A stretch of DNA of 64,000 bases from Streptomyces sp. SAT1 (GCF_001654495.1 NZ_CP015849.1:620001-684000); one strand, 5' to 3'; positions 1 to 8,552 are shown, counted from the first letter of the stretch. Program-made: numbers and translations. Notes: a model not told the origin generated them from the sequence alone.

Positions 1-571
1 TGCGCGCGGAGCCGGTGGAGCCGCCGCCCGCGGCGCGGCGGGCGGGCGCCTTCCGGCGGGGCGCGGCCTTGGGGGTGTCCGGCGAGGCCGGGGGCTCCGG
101 GGAGCCGAGGGCGCTGCCGGCCGGTTCCTGCACGCGGGCTGCCTGGCTGGCGGCGCGGTCGGCGAAGTCGTTGAGCGGGTCGCCGTCGACCTGGTGGGCG
201 GGCACGTACCGGAACTCGACCGGGCGCCCCTCCAGCAGGGCGTCGATGCGTACGACCAGCTCCTGGTTGGCGACGGGCTTGCCCGCGGCCGTCTTCCAGC
301 CGTTGCGCTTCCAGCCGGGCAGCCAGGTGGTGACGGCCTTCATCGCGTACTGCGAGTCCATGCGCACTTCCAGCGGCACGGCCGGGTCGGTGGCCGCGAG
401 CAGCCGCTCCAGCGCGGTCAGTTCGGCGACGTTGTTGGTGGCGGTGCCGAGCGCACCGGCCTCCCAGCGGGCCGCGGTCCCGGCGTCGTCGGAGACGACC
501 CACGCCCAGCCCGCCGGTCCCGGATTGCCCTTCGAGGCCCCGTCGCACGCGGCCACCACTCGTTCACGCAT
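1..571 (-). CDS. Ribonuclease HI family protein, 3' end outside window
   Basis: This would cleave the RNA strand of RNA-DNA hybrids in the cytoplasm. The reading frame opens with MRERVVAACDGASKGNPGPA, and 190 codons are inside the window with no stop. The acidic catalytic residues are visible: D10 in the first strand, E50 in NNVAEL, D72 in MDSQYAMK and D138 in NDFADRAA, with H126 in VPAHQVDGD. The RNase H fold is complete by about residue 150. What follows is an Ala/Pro/Lys/Arg-rich tail that runs off the window edge, so the full length is unknown. S. coelicolor has a comparable bacterial-type RNase HI near clpP3P4 (recalled as SCO7284). Family assignment is secure; the exact start is the first in-frame ATG. 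Confidence 0.9.
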   Translation of the reverse strand, partial: MRERVVAACDGASKGNPGPAGWAWVVSDDAGTAARWEAGALGTATNNVAELTALERLLAATDPAVPLEVRMDSQYAMKAVTTWLPGWKRNGWKTAAGKPVANQELVVRIDALLEGRPVEFRYVPAHQVDGDPLNDFADRAASQAARVQEPAGSALGSPEPPASPDTPKAAPRRKAPARRAAGGGSTGSAR

Positions 572-625
572 GGGCTCGATGATGCCACGGTCCGGGCCGG
601 CCTCGTGCCGTCGCCCGTGAAGTGC

Positions 626-1423
626 CTAGGAAGCGTCCTTGACCTGCGGCTTCTCCCCCTGGGCGCGGGTGATGTCGATCACGGAGAAGAGGGCGCCCTG
701 GGGATCGGCGAGCACCGCGAACCGGCCGAAGGGGGTGTCCGTCGGGCCGAAGCGCACCGCGCCGCCGAGGCGGGTCGCGGCGGACACCGCGGCGTCGCAG
801 TCGGCGACCGTGAAGTACACGTTCAGATAGGAGGGCACCTGGGGCGGGAAGTCGTCGGTCATCCGCATCCGGCCGAGCACCGTCTCACCGTTCAGGTCGT
901 AGACGCTGAAGTCGATCGCCTCGTCCTCGATCCGCCGCGCGGTGTAGCCGAAGACGGAGGTGAGGAAGGCGTCCGCCTTCTCCGGCTCGCGGGTGAAGAG
1001 TTCGGCCCAGCAGTAGGCGCCGGGGACGCCGGTGGCCCCGAAGCCCTCGTGGGTGCCGCTCTGCCACACGCCGAACACGGCGCCGCTGGGCTCGCGGGCC
1101 AGGCACATGGTGCCGAAGTCACCGACCCGCATCGGCTCCAGGAGCACCTCGCCGCCGTGTTCGCGGATCCGGCGCGCGGTGGCCTCCGCGTCGGGCGAGG
1201 CGAAGTACAGGCACCACTGCGGCTGCCCCTCCTGGCCGGGCATCGGCGGGACGACGGCCGCCGCGGCCCCGCCGTCCGCGTACGCCTGCGTGTAGTGGCC
1301 GAACCGCGCGGAGGACTCGCCGAAGGTCCAGCCCAGGACCTCGCCGTAGAAGGTCTTGGCCGCCTCGACGTCGCTGAACATCGCGTCGGCCCAGCAGGGG
1401 GTTCCCTCAGGTCGTACGGGCAT
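626..1423 (-). CDS. VOC family protein with two glyoxalase-like domains
   Basis: This 265-residue protein carries two tandem vicinal-oxygen-chelate modules, roughly residues 8-120 and 130-260. The second half repeats the pattern of the first (WAELFTREPEKADAF against WADAMFSDVEAAKTF). That layout matches the two-domain actinobacterial group related to mycobacterial CFP30B. The ATG at 1423 is chosen because GGAGAGG precedes it at a normal distance; an upstream in-frame Met would only add a low-complexity stretch. Substrate and reaction are not predictable: the family includes glyoxalases, dioxygenases and antibiotic-binding proteins. It is followed on the same strand by RNase HI after a 54-bp gap. 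Confidence 0.85.
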   Translation of the reverse strand: MPVRPEGTPCWADAMFSDVEAAKTFYGEVLGWTFGESSARFGHYTQAYADGGAAAAVVPPMPGQEGQPQWCLYFASPDAEATARRIREHGGEVLLEPMRVGDFGTMCLAREPSGAVFGVWQSGTHEGFGATGVPGAYCWAELFTREPEKADAFLTSVFGYTARRIEDEAIDFSVYDLNGETVLGRMRMTDDFPPQVPSYLNVYFTVADCDAAVSAATRLGGAVRFGPTDTPFGRFAVLADPQGALFSVIDITRAQGEKPQVKDAS

Positions 1424-1569
1424 GGCTGCCGCCCTCTCCGGTTCGGTGACGGGGTGCGTGCGCGGGCGCGCGGGCACGGGCGCGTGGGCGCGCGTGCGTA
1501 CGGGTTCTCACGCTAGCCAGAGCGGCGGTGGGCCGCGCGCCGAGACGGCCCGCACCGCGCGGCCGGCCG

Positions 1570-2052
1570 CTACTCCCCCGCGTGGGCCCTACGCAGGGCG
1601 GCGATGTCGAGCTTGCCCATCGCCAGCATGGCCCGGGTGGTGCGGGCCGCCTTCTCCGGGTCGGGGTCGCCGATCATCTCGACGAGCCCGTCCGGCACGA
1701 CCTGCCAGGAGACCCCGTACCGGTCCTTGAGCCAGCCGCACGGGCCCGCTTCGCCGCCGTCGTCGGTGAGCCTGGACCAGTAGTGGTCGACCTCCTTCTG
1801 GTCGGCGCAGTGGATCTGGAAGGAGATCGCCTCGCTGAACGTGAACTGCGGGCCGCCGTTGAGCGCCACGAACCGGTGGCCGTGGGCGGTGAACTCCACG
1901 GCGACCACCGAACCGGCGGGGCCGGGCCCGGCCTCCGTGGAGCGGGTGATCCGGCCGATGCCCGAGTCCTTGAAGACCGAGACGTAGTAGTGGGCGGCCT
2001 CCTCGGCCGTGCCGTCGAACCAGAGGCAGGTGGTGAATCCTTCGGTGCTCAC
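1570..2052 (-). CDS. VOC/PhnB-like protein (3-demethylubiquinone methyltransferase-like fold)
   Basis: This 160-residue single-domain protein begins [20 protein letters not shown]. The [19 protein letters not shown] opening, the [29 protein letters not shown] segment and the [12 protein letters not shown] ending are typical of the PhnB-like VOC subfamily, which is often annotated as a 3-demethylubiquinone-9 3-methyltransferase domain without proven activity. The GTG at 2052 is chosen because AGGAGGAG lies six bases upstream. It is divergent from clpP3, with about 250 bp between them. Function is unknown beyond the fold. Confidence 0.85.
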   Translation of the reverse strand: MSTEGFTTCLWFDGTAEEAAHYYVSVFKDSGIGRITRSTEAGPGPAGSVVAVEFTAHGHRFVALNGGPQFTFSEAISFQIHCADQKEVDHYWSRLTDDGGEAGPCGWLKDRYGVSWQVVPDGLVEMIGDPDPEKAARTTRAMLAMGKLDIAALRRAHAGE

Positions 2053-2196
2053 GGATCTCCTCCTGGGGTGCGGGAACGCGGTCGTCTGTATCGACCGCGC
2101 CGCGCCCCGGAACTCATCGCCCGGCCGGGACTTCTTTTCCCCGGCCCCCCGGATCCTTCGCCGGGCCCCGTCCCGGGCAGCGGCGGCCCGGTCCGC

Positions 2197-2226
2197 TCTG
2201 CCCGTGGCGAATCTGCCACCGGCAGA
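2197..2226 (+). promoter_or_regulatory. Two tandem PopR-type boxes upstream of clpP3
   Basis: The downstream element at 2212-2226 reads TCTGCC-ACC-GGCAGA, an exact match to the PopR operator I recall from S. lividans (TCTGCC-N3-GGCAGA). Immediately upstream, 2197-2211 reads TCTGCC-CGT-GGCGAA, which keeps the left arm and half of the right arm. The two copies are spaced exactly 15 bp. The exact box ends 72 bp before the clpP3 ATG, a fitting position for an activator site. Confidence 0.75.
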
Positions 2227-2298
2227 GAAAGGGCCGCCGCGCCCCGCCCACGGCCGACAGTGGAGCCGACGGCATCCCCACCACGAGGAGGAGACGCG

Positions 2299-2934
2299 AT
2301 GACTCCACACACCGCCCCGCCCCCGCGCGCCCAGGACGGCGAGACGCCGCCCAGCCGCTTCGACGACCATCTGGCGAGCCTGCTGCTCGCGCAGCGGATC
2401 GTGTTCCTGGGCACCCAGGTCGACGAGGTGTCGGCCAACCGGGTCTGCGCCCAGTTGCTGCTGCTGTCGGCCGAGGACCCCCGCGCCGACATCAGCCTGT
2501 ACATCAACAGCCCCGGCGGGTCCGTCAGCGCGGGCCTCGCCATCTACGACACGATGCGGCTCGTCCCCAACGACGTGTCCACGCTGGCCATGGGGTTCGC
2601 GGCGAGCATGGGGCAGTTCCTGCTCACCGTGGGCACGCGCGGCAAGCGGTTCGCGCTGCCGCACGCGCGGATCATGATGCACCAGCCGTCGGCGGGGATC
2701 GGCGGCACCACCGCGGACATCGAGATCCAGGCGCAGAACCTGGAGCACACCAAGCGGACCATCGAGCGCCTCACCGCCGAGCACACCGGGCAGAGCGAGG
2801 AGACCATCGCGCGGGACGGCGACCGGGACCGCTGGTTCACCGCGGAACAGGCCAGGGAGTACGGGATGGTGGACCAGGTGGTGGAGTCGCTGGCCGACGT
2901 CCGCCCCGCCGCGCGGCGACGGGCGGGGTGGTGA
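2299..2934 (+). CDS. clpP3: ATP-dependent Clp protease proteolytic subunit ClpP3
   Basis: This is a serine peptidase subunit of the second, inducible Streptomyces Clp protease, which works as a tetradecamer with a Clp ATPase in the cytoplasm. The product has 211 residues. The triad is visible as Ser103 (GFAASMG), His128 (ARIMMHQP) and Asp177 (RDRWFTA). The substrate-cleft motif INSPGGS is at about residues 70-75. GAGGAG precedes the ATG. It is followed without a gap by clpP4 and lies behind two PopR boxes. In Streptomyces this operon is known to be silent until ClpP1P2 fails and PopR accumulates. The symbol is assigned from the clpP3-clpP4-popR arrangement together with the box. Confidence 0.9.
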   Translation: MTPHTAPPPRAQDGETPPSRFDDHLASLLLAQRIVFLGTQVDEVSANRVCAQLLLLSAEDPRADISLYINSPGGSVSAGLAIYDTMRLVPNDVSTLAMGFAASMGQFLLTVGTRGKRFALPHARIMMHQPSAGIGGTTADIEIQAQNLEHTKRTIERLTAEHTGQSEETIARDGDRDRWFTAEQAREYGMVDQVVESLADVRPAARRRAGW

Positions 2935-2936
2935 CC

Positions 2937-3539
2937 ATGGGGTCGTACACGGTTCCGTACGTGGTCGAGCGCACGGCGCAGGGCGAGCGGTCCTACGACG
3001 TGTTCAGCAGGCTGCTGAACGAGCGGATCGTCTTCCTGGGCACGGAGATCGACGACGGGGTGGCCAACGTCGTCATCGCGCAGCTGCTCCATCTGGAGTC
3101 GGCGAACCCGGACCACGAGATCGCGATCTATCTGAACTCGCCCGGCGGCTCCTTCACCTCGCTCATGGCGATCTACGACGCGATGACGTTCGTGCAGTCA
3201 CCCATCTCCACGTTCTGCGTGGGGCAGGCCGCCTCCACGGCGGCGGTGCTGCTGGCGGGCGGGGACCCGGGGCGCCGGTTCGTGCTGGAGCACGCGCGGG
3301 TGCTGCTCGGGCAGCCTGCCAGCGGCGGCCGGCAGGGTACGGTCTCGGACCTGGCGCTCCAGGCCAAGGAGATGGTCCGGATCCGCTCCCAGGTGGAGGA
3401 GGTGCTGTCCCGGCACACCGGCCACGACGCCGCGTCCCTGCGCGCCGACATGGACCGCGACAAGGTGTTCACCGCCCGGGAGGCGGTGGCGTACGGCCTG
3501 GCCGACCAGGTGCTGACCCGGCGCCTCGCGACGGTCTGA
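2937..3539 (+). CDS. clpP4: ClpP4 subunit with the catalytic histidine replaced
   Basis: This is the second subunit of the clpP3-clpP4 operon, about 200 residues counted from the ATG at 2937. A GTG at 2931 overlaps the clpP3 stop (GTGA), so translation is coupled whichever start is used. The fold markers LNSPGGSF and VGQAASTAA (Ser100) and Asp175 in MDRDKVFTA are present. The segment that normally carries the active-site histidine reads [12 protein letters not shown], with Gly125 in place of His. As read, this subunit has no complete triad and would be structural or regulatory within a mixed ClpP3/ClpP4 barrel. The following gene, popR, is convergent. Confidence 0.9.
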   Translation: MGSYTVPYVVERTAQGERSYDVFSRLLNERIVFLGTEIDDGVANVVIAQLLHLESANPDHEIAIYLNSPGGSFTSLMAIYDAMTFVQSPISTFCVGQAASTAAVLLAGGDPGRRFVLEHARVLLGQPASGGRQGTVSDLALQAKEMVRIRSQVEEVLSRHTGHDAASLRADMDRDKVFTAREAVAYGLADQVLTRRLATV

Positions 3540-3569
3540 GGCGCCGGGCCGGGCGGTGGGACCGGACGG

Positions 3570-4184
3570 TCAGGCTGCCAGGCACAGCCCGTCGACGCGC
3601 GAGGCGGGCGCCGCGGACACCGCGGAGGTCGAGGTGACCGACGTGACCGAGGTGACCGGCCGGACGGAGGTGCCGCGGCCGACGGCCCGGGAGGTGAGCC
3701 GTGCCAGCTCGCCCTGGGTCCGGGCCAGCAGGCCGCCGAGACCGAGGCCGAGGGCCTGGGCGGCGGCGGCCAGCACCTCCGAGGACGCCTCCTTGCGTCC
3801 GCGCTCGATCTCCGACAGATAGGGCATGGAGATCCGGGCGGCGTCGGCGACGTCCTTGAGGGTCCGCTCCTGGGCCAGCCGTTCGCGGCGCAGGACGTCG
3901 CCGACGAGGTCGCGCCAGAGCGGTTCGCGGGCGGCGGCGGGCTCGGGCCGCCCGGCCGGAGCCGGCGCGGACGGGCGGCCGGGCACCTGGCGGTCGGGTG
4001 CCGGGTGGTCCGCTCCCGGACGGCCGGGCGCAGGGCGGCTCGGCACGGGGCGGCCCGGCGCCGGATGCGCGGCGGCGGGGCGGCCGGGCAGGGCGCGGGC
4101 GGTCGCGGGCCGGGCGGCCGCCGGGCGCGCGGCCTGCGGACGCAGCGGGACGACACGGGCTTGGTTCGGCGCTTGGTCGGTCAC
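3570..4184 (-). CDS. popR: PopR-type XRE/Cro transcriptional activator of clpP3-clpP4
   Basis: A 204-residue protein. Residues 1-95 are an Ala/Pro/Arg-rich low-complexity region. Residues 96-160 form a helix-turn-helix of the XRE type (LKDVADAARISMPYLSEIERG). The protein ends LCLAA: a hydrophobic tail with two terminal alanines. In S. lividans the last two alanines of PopR are required for its degradation by ClpP1P2, so this end is the expected degron. It is convergent with clpP4 across a 30-bp gap. The GTG at 4184 is the furthest upstream start and has only a weak ribosome-binding site, so the true N-terminus may be shorter. Confidence 0.85.
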   Translation of the reverse strand: MTDQAPNQARVVPLRPQAARPAAARPATARALPGRPAAAHPAPGRPVPSRPAPGRPGADHPAPDRQVPGRPSAPAPAGRPEPAAAREPLWRDLVGDVLRRERLAQERTLKDVADAARISMPYLSEIERGRKEASSEVLAAAAQALGLGLGGLLARTQGELARLTSRAVGRGTSVRPVTSVTSVTSTSAVSAAPASRVDGLCLAA

Positions 4185-4312
4185 CGCTTCAGCCTAGGAG
4201 CCCTGGCCGTCCGCGGAAGGGGGCGGCATTTCGCCCTGGGTGAATCGCCGGCCCGCAGCAGGAGGAGAACGGGACGAAGGGAAGGAACCGGGCGTCCGTG
4301 TCCCGTCGCGGT

Positions 4313-4768
4313 TCAGTCGCCTCCGAGGGGCACCACGGCCCGCACCCGCTTGCCCACCGGGACCCGCTCGGCGCCGACCTCGGCCGCGAGGGCGTGCACA
4401 ATCTCCAGACCGTGCCGTCCGATCCGCTCGGGGTCGCGCGGATAGCGCCGCGGCAGCGCGGCGCTGCTGTCGTACACGCAGACGGACACCGCGCCGTCCG
4501 TGCCCTCCAGTTCGAGGATGTACGGGCCCTGACTGTGCCGGTCGGCGTTGGTGACCAGCTCGCTCACGACCAGCAGCAGCGCCTCCTCGGAGCGGCGGCC
4601 GATCTCGGCGCACCACTCGTTCCTGAGCTGGTCGAGGAAGAGCGCGGCGAAGGAGCGCGCGTCCGCGATGCAGCCGGGTTCACCGGTGTAGTGGGCAGCC
4701 CGCCGCAGCGGTTCCACGGGGATGTCGACACCAGTGGGTATCACTGCCCCGCCCGGGTCATCGATCAT
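4313..4768 (-). CDS. ATP-binding protein of the RsbW/SpoIIAB anti-sigma type
   Basis: A 151-residue single-domain GHKL ATPase. The N-box is clear (LLLVVSELVTNADRHS, about residues 64-79), as is the G1/G2 region (RIGHGLEIV-like RIGRHGLEIVHALAAEVG, about residues 115-130). Such stand-alone kinases usually bind and phosphorylate anti-sigma antagonists. Streptomyces genomes encode dozens of them, and the partner cannot be named. No sigma factor or antagonist gene is adjacent. It lies upstream of popR on the same strand and is divergent from the membrane gene at 4929. Confidence 0.8.
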   Translation of the reverse strand: MIDDPGGAVIPTGVDIPVEPLRRAAHYTGEPGCIADARSFAALFLDQLRNEWCAEIGRRSEEALLLVVSELVTNADRHSQGPYILELEGTDGAVSVCVYDSSAALPRRYPRDPERIGRHGLEIVHALAAEVGAERVPVGKRVRAVVPLGGD

Positions 4769-4928
4769 GCGTTTCTCTCTCGGAAGCCGGTACGACCGGA
4801 CGTTACTGCATCAGTGCTGATACCCAGTGCCGCGCCCGCCAGTCTTCGCCGTGCGGTCCGGACCGCACGGCGACGCGGACGGACCTTCCGGGGGGCGCGC
4901 CACCGGGGCCGCTGCTTAGCGTGGCACC

Positions 4929-6200
4929 GTGAGCCCGCCGCCGTCCTCCGTTTCGCCGACCGTCCCCCCTCACGGCTGGGCGGCGGCCCTCGCCGTGGTG
5001 CTGGCCGCGCTGGTCTCCATGCTGGCGGTGGCCGCGCTGGGGCTGTGGGCGGCGGGCGCCACCGGTCTGCCCGACAACGCCTTCGGCCGGGTGACCGCCG
5101 CGACGGTGGTGACGGCGGTCGGCGGGAGCATGCGGCTGGCGGGGAACGCGGGGACACTGGCGCAGACGCACGCCGGGATCACGGTGATGCCCCTGTCGGT
5201 GACCCTGGTGGGCGCACTCGTGCTCGGCGCGGGCTTCCTGCGCCCGCTGCGCGGCCGGGCGGCCCTCGGGGCGCGGGAGCCGGCCGGCTGGGCGGTGCGG
5301 ATCGCCGTGCTGTGGCTGGCGGGGCTGGCCGGTCTGGCGTTCGCCGCCCGGCAGCGGTTCGCCGTGGACCTCGGGGACGGGGTGCTCGGGGAGGTCGGCC
5401 GGCTCTTCGGCGCCGAACCGGAGGTCGGGTTCGCCACCCGGGTGCTGCCTACCCTCGGTTTCGGGCTGCTGTGGCTGGCGGGTGTGCTGGCCCTGGCGCT
5501 GCTGGCGGCCCGGAGCGCGCCGGTGCCCGCGCGGCCGCCGTGGTTCGCGGCCCGGGTGCGGCCGGTGGCGCACGCCCTGGTCGCGCTGCTGCTGGTGTAC
5601 GTCGCCGTGGCGCTGGTCGTCGCGCTGGTGGTGGCGGGCACCCGGGGGCATCCGGCGCGGACCTTCGCGCTGATCCTGCTCGGTCTGCCCAACCTGGCCT
5701 GGCTCGCCTTCACGCTGGGTCTGGGCGCCACCTGGAACGGCCGGGTGGACGGGCCGTTCGGGCTTCCGGTGCCGCGGGTGCTGGAAGAGGTGCTGCGCAC
5801 ACCGGACGTGTCCACGCTGAACCTGGGCACGCTCGCGGAGCACGACGGCCGTGTCTGGTGGCTGCTGGTCGCGGACGTGGTGCTGCTGCCGGCCGCCGCG
5901 TTCCTAGCGGCGTATCTGCCCCCGGATCCGCCGCGGGCGTGGCAGCACGCCCTGCGCATGGCGGCCGGTCTGGTGCTGACGGTGCTGACGGTCTGTCTGG
6001 CGGGCCGGATCTCGGCCCACTACGGGCTGTCCCTGCTGGGCATCGGGGACGTGGGCGGCGGGCTGTCCGGGGAGCTGCTGCTGCGGCCCCGGCTGTGGGG
6101 CGCGCTGGGTCTGGCCGCGCTGTGGGGCCTGGCCGCCGGGTTCGCGGGCGCCCCGGCGGCCCGGTGGGTGCGGCGCCGCAGGGCGGCCGGGCCGGCGTAG
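4929..6200 (+). CDS. Streptophobe family integral membrane protein
   Basis: A 423-residue, very hydrophobic protein with about ten predicted membrane segments. The first (WAAALAVVLAALVSMLAVAALGLWA, cut here to its character: an Ala/Val/Leu helix) spans about residues 17-40. The loop LPDNAFGRVTAATVVTAVGG and the following GITVMPLSVTLVGALVLG are what I recognise from the Streptomyces-restricted streptophobe family, whose function is unknown. The GTG at 4929 is used as the start; few other starts give the complete first helix. The gene is monocistronic and convergent with the next gene. Confidence 0.75.
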   Translation: MSPPPSSVSPTVPPHGWAAALAVVLAALVSMLAVAALGLWAAGATGLPDNAFGRVTAATVVTAVGGSMRLAGNAGTLAQTHAGITVMPLSVTLVGALVLGAGFLRPLRGRAALGAREPAGWAVRIAVLWLAGLAGLAFAARQRFAVDLGDGVLGEVGRLFGAEPEVGFATRVLPTLGFGLLWLAGVLALALLAARSAPVPARPPWFAARVRPVAHALVALLLVYVAVALVVALVVAGTRGHPARTFALILLGLPNLAWLAFTLGLGATWNGRVDGPFGLPVPRVLEEVLRTPDVSTLNLGTLAEHDGRVWWLLVADVVLLPAAAFLAAYLPPDPPRAWQHALRMAAGLVLTVLTVCLAGRISAHYGLSLLGIGDVGGGLSGELLLRPRLWGALGLAALWGLAAGFAGAPAARWVRRRRAAGPA

Positions 6201-6249
6201 TCCGGGTACGTCCGCTGTGCGCGGGCGCCGCCGGGTGCGCGGCGGCCGG

Positions 6250-6660
6250 TCAGCCCATCGGGAGCAGGAGCGCCGGGATGGTGCGCTGCATGCGCAGGGC
6301 GTCCACCGACTCGGCGAGCAGTTCGTACTCGGTGGTCTCGTCGCCCGCGGCGATGCGCACCAGCCGGCCGCCGGCCAGTTCGTCGGCCACCTGCTCCTGC
6401 CTAAGGGGGTCGGCGCACCAGGCGCGCAGGATCCCGGGGACGTCGGGGACGGTGTCCGGCACCGGGACGAGGGCGCCCGGCGGGACGTACGGGGTGCCGG
6501 GGAGGGGGTCGAGGCGTTCGGCGATCCAGGAGGCGCGGTCGCGCAGCCACCACAGGGCCAGGGCCAGGGTGGGCGCCCGGTAGGTGCCGAGCGGTACGCC
6601 GATGCGGCGGCCGCCGCACACGCCGTACCCGGTGACATGGCACAGGAATTCGTCGTGCAC
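6250..6660 (-). CDS. Conserved Streptomyces protein of unknown function
   Basis: A 136-residue soluble protein beginning VHDEFLCHVTGYGVCGGRRI. The GTG at 6660 is chosen because GGAGGAG lies just before it; a longer open frame to 6801 lacks that support and would start with junk-like sequence. The middle is rich in Trp, Leu and Pro (TLALALWWLRDRASWIAERL), and the C-terminal half is an alpha/beta region ending MQRTIPALLLPMG. I do not recognise a domain. It is convergent with the streptophobe gene and preceded by a plausible promoter. Confidence 0.7.
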   Translation of the reverse strand: MHDEFLCHVTGYGVCGGRRIGVPLGTYRAPTLALALWWLRDRASWIAERLDPLPGTPYVPPGALVPVPDTVPDVPGILRAWCADPLRQEQVADELAGGRLVRIAAGDETTEYELLAESVDALRMQRTIPALLLPMG

Positions 6661-6972
6661 TGCTCCTCCCCCGTCGGGTGGTCCGCGTGCTGTTCTTGCC
6701 TGGCTCCCCGTACGGCTCCTGTGCGGTGGTGCGCCCCTGAGGTCGAGTATGTTGACTCCTGAAACAGTGTCACCATGACTTTTTGGCCAGTCTCCTGGCA
6801 TATTCCGCGTGTCGCATGGCCAGAATCGCGCGCCCTCGCCGCCGCTCCGGCATGACCTCCCGGGTAATCGACCGCTGCGCCGCAGACCGGGCAGGGTGGA
6901 GCCATCGGATCACCGGTCACCGGGGTCCGGGTCCCGACCAGAACCGACGCCCTCGATGGAGGCTGATTTCCC
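6661..6972. other. Divergent intergenic region
   Basis: These 312 bases separate the hypothetical gene ending at 6250 from the NTF2-like gene at 6973. They include a less GC-rich patch around 6740-6800. One promoter-like element for the minus-strand gene is listed separately. No convincing open frame or RNA gene was seen. Confidence 0.5.
6746..6773 (-). promoter_or_regulatory. Candidate vegetative promoter for the hypothetical gene at 6250-6660
   Basis: Read on the minus strand, GTGACA (6773-6768) is followed after 16 bases by CATACT (6751-6746), close to the -35/-10 consensus of the principal sigma factor. The -10 lies about 86 bases upstream of the GTG start. Confidence 0.35.
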
Positions 6973-7356
6973 ATGTCCGCGCAGACCGACCGTTACGAGA
7001 GCGCCGCCGCCCGTTACCTGGAGGCATGGAACGCGAGCGGGCCCGAGGCCCTGGGCAAGGCGGTGGCCGCCGCCTGGACGCCGGACGGCAGCTACACCGA
7101 CCCGCTGGCCGAGGTGCGCGGCCACGAGCAGATCGCGGCCCTGATCACGGGGGCGCACGAGCAGTTCCCCGGGTTCGTCTTCCGGCTCAGCGGCGCCGTG
7201 GACGGCCACCACGACACGGCGCGCTTCTCCTGGGAGCTGGTGAGCGAGGCGGACGGCTCCGCCCCGGTCGCCGGGTTCGACGTGGTCACCCTGGACGGCG
7301 AGGGCCGCATCAGGTCCGTGCTGGGCTTCCTCGACCGGGTGCCCGCCGGGGCCTGA
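6973..7356 (+). CDS. NTF2-like/SnoaL-like domain protein
   Basis: A 127-residue small alpha+beta barrel protein. Its opening (RYLEAWNASGPEALGKAVAAAW), the sequence YTDPLAEVRGHEQIAALI and the closing strands RFSWELVSE and VAGFDVVTLDGEGRI are typical of the SnoaL/NTF2 superfamily, which includes small isomerases, cyclases and many proteins of unknown function. The ATG at 6973 gives a full-length domain. It is followed by a strong hairpin terminator shared with the convergent aldo-keto reductase. No pathway context. Confidence 0.8.
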   Translation: MSAQTDRYESAAARYLEAWNASGPEALGKAVAAAWTPDGSYTDPLAEVRGHEQIAALITGAHEQFPGFVFRLSGAVDGHHDTARFSWELVSEADGSAPVAGFDVVTLDGEGRIRSVLGFLDRVPAGA

Positions 7357-7386
7357 ACGGCGCGCCGGGAGCCCCGGCACACGACG

Positions 7387-7423
7387 CGGCGGCCGTCCGC
7401 CTCCGGGGAGCGGACGGCCGCCG
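7387..7423. terminator. Bidirectional hairpin terminator
   Basis: A perfect 14-bp stem (7387-7400 with 7410-7423, CGGCGGCCGTCCGC paired with its complement) and a 9-base loop lie in the 86-bp gap between convergent genes. Confidence 0.75.
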
Positions 7424-7442
7424 TACACCGGCGCGCTGCGCG

Positions 7443-8438
7443 CTACGGGCGCACGATGGCGTCGATCCGGGCCAGTTCGTCCGCGTCGAAGCCGAGGTTG
7501 CGGGCCGCCGCCACGCTGTCCTCCAGCTGCTGCGGGCTGCTGGCGCCGACCAGCGCCGAGGTGACCCGGCCGCCGCGCAGCACCCAGGCCAGCGCGAGCT
7601 GGGCCAGCGTCTGGCCGCGGGAGGCGGCGATCTCGTTCAGCGCGCGCAGCCTGCCCACCAGTTCCCCGGTGACCGCGTCCGAGTTGAGGAAGGGGCTGTC
7701 GCTCGCCGCCCGGGAGTCCTCGGGGATGCCGTCGAGGTAGCGGCCGGTGAGCAGGCCCTGCTCCAGCGGGGAGTAGGCGATGGAGCCGATCCGGAGCTCG
7801 TCGAGCGCGTCGAGCAGGCCCTCGTCCTCGGGACGGCGGTCGAGCATCGAGTAGCGGGGCTGGTGGATCAGCAGCGGGGTGCCCAGCTCCCCGAGGATGC
7901 GGGCGGCCTCGCGGGTCTGCTCGGCGGAGTAGTTGGAGACGCCGACGTAGAGCGCCTTGCCCTGCTGCACCGCCGAGTGCAGGGCGCCCATCGTCTCCTC
8001 CAGGGGAGTCTCCGGGTCGAAGCGGTGCGAGTAGAAGATGTCGACGTGGTCCAGGCCCATGCGGTGCAGGCTCTGGTCGAGCGAGGACAGCAGGTACTTG
8101 CGCGAGCCCCATTCGCCGTACGGACCCGGCCACATCAGATAGCCGGCCTTGGTGGAGATCACCAGTTCGTCGCGGTACGGCGCGAAGTCGGCGCGCAGCG
8201 CCTCGCCGAGCGCGCTCTCGGCGGCGCCGGGCGGCGGGCCGTAGTTGTTGGCCAGGTCGAAGTGGGTGACCCCGAGATCGAAGGCGCGGCGCAGGATGGC
8301 CCGCTGGGTGGCGGCCGGGCGGTCGGGGCCGAAGTTGTGCCACAGGCCGAGCGACAGCGCGGGCAGCTTCAGTCCGCTGCGTCCGGTGCGCCGGTAGGGC
8401 AGGTCGGCGTAGCGGTCGGGGTGGGCGGTGTACAACAC
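7443..8438 (-). CDS. Aldo/keto reductase, YghZ/L-glyceraldehyde-3-phosphate reductase type
   Basis: A 331-residue NADPH-dependent TIM-barrel oxidoreductase. The catalytic set is visible: the Asp and Tyr of FDLANNYGPPPG, the Lys of ISTKAGYLMWPGPYG and the His of FYSHRFDPETPLEE. The insertion GYLMWPGPYGEWGSRKYLLSSLDQSL and the motif SYSPLEQGLLTGRYL-like AYSPLEQGLLTGRYL mark the YghZ group, which detoxifies aldehydes such as methylglyoxal and L-glyceraldehyde 3-phosphate. The GTG start at 8438 has CAGGGAG upstream. It is divergent from a LysR regulator with a perfect palindrome between them, so the regulator is a likely controller. Confidence 0.88.
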   Translation of the reverse strand: MLYTAHPDRYADLPYRRTGRSGLKLPALSLGLWHNFGPDRPAATQRAILRRAFDLGVTHFDLANNYGPPPGAAESALGEALRADFAPYRDELVISTKAGYLMWPGPYGEWGSRKYLLSSLDQSLHRMGLDHVDIFYSHRFDPETPLEETMGALHSAVQQGKALYVGVSNYSAEQTREAARILGELGTPLLIHQPRYSMLDRRPEDEGLLDALDELRIGSIAYSPLEQGLLTGRYLDGIPEDSRAASDSPFLNSDAVTGELVGRLRALNEIAASRGQTLAQLALAWVLRGGRVTSALVGASSPQQLEDSVAAARNLGFDADELARIDAIVRP

Positions 8439-8552
8439 GACTCCCTGAGGGGTGGGGCACGGGGTGACCGGTTCCTGCGGGCGCGGAGCTTCCTCCGGGT
8501 GCGGAACCGGAATCCCACTCTCGCGCGAGCGGCGGGCAGCGGTCCAACAGGA

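Noticed and set aside
194..1516. Long plus-strand frame (440 codons) across RNase HI and the VOC gene
   Set aside because: It is the antisense shadow of two clear minus-strand genes; the product has no domain.
6201..6249. Hairpin between the convergent streptophobe and hypothetical genes
   Set aside because: Only about six contiguous pairs form; too weak to call a terminator in this GC context.
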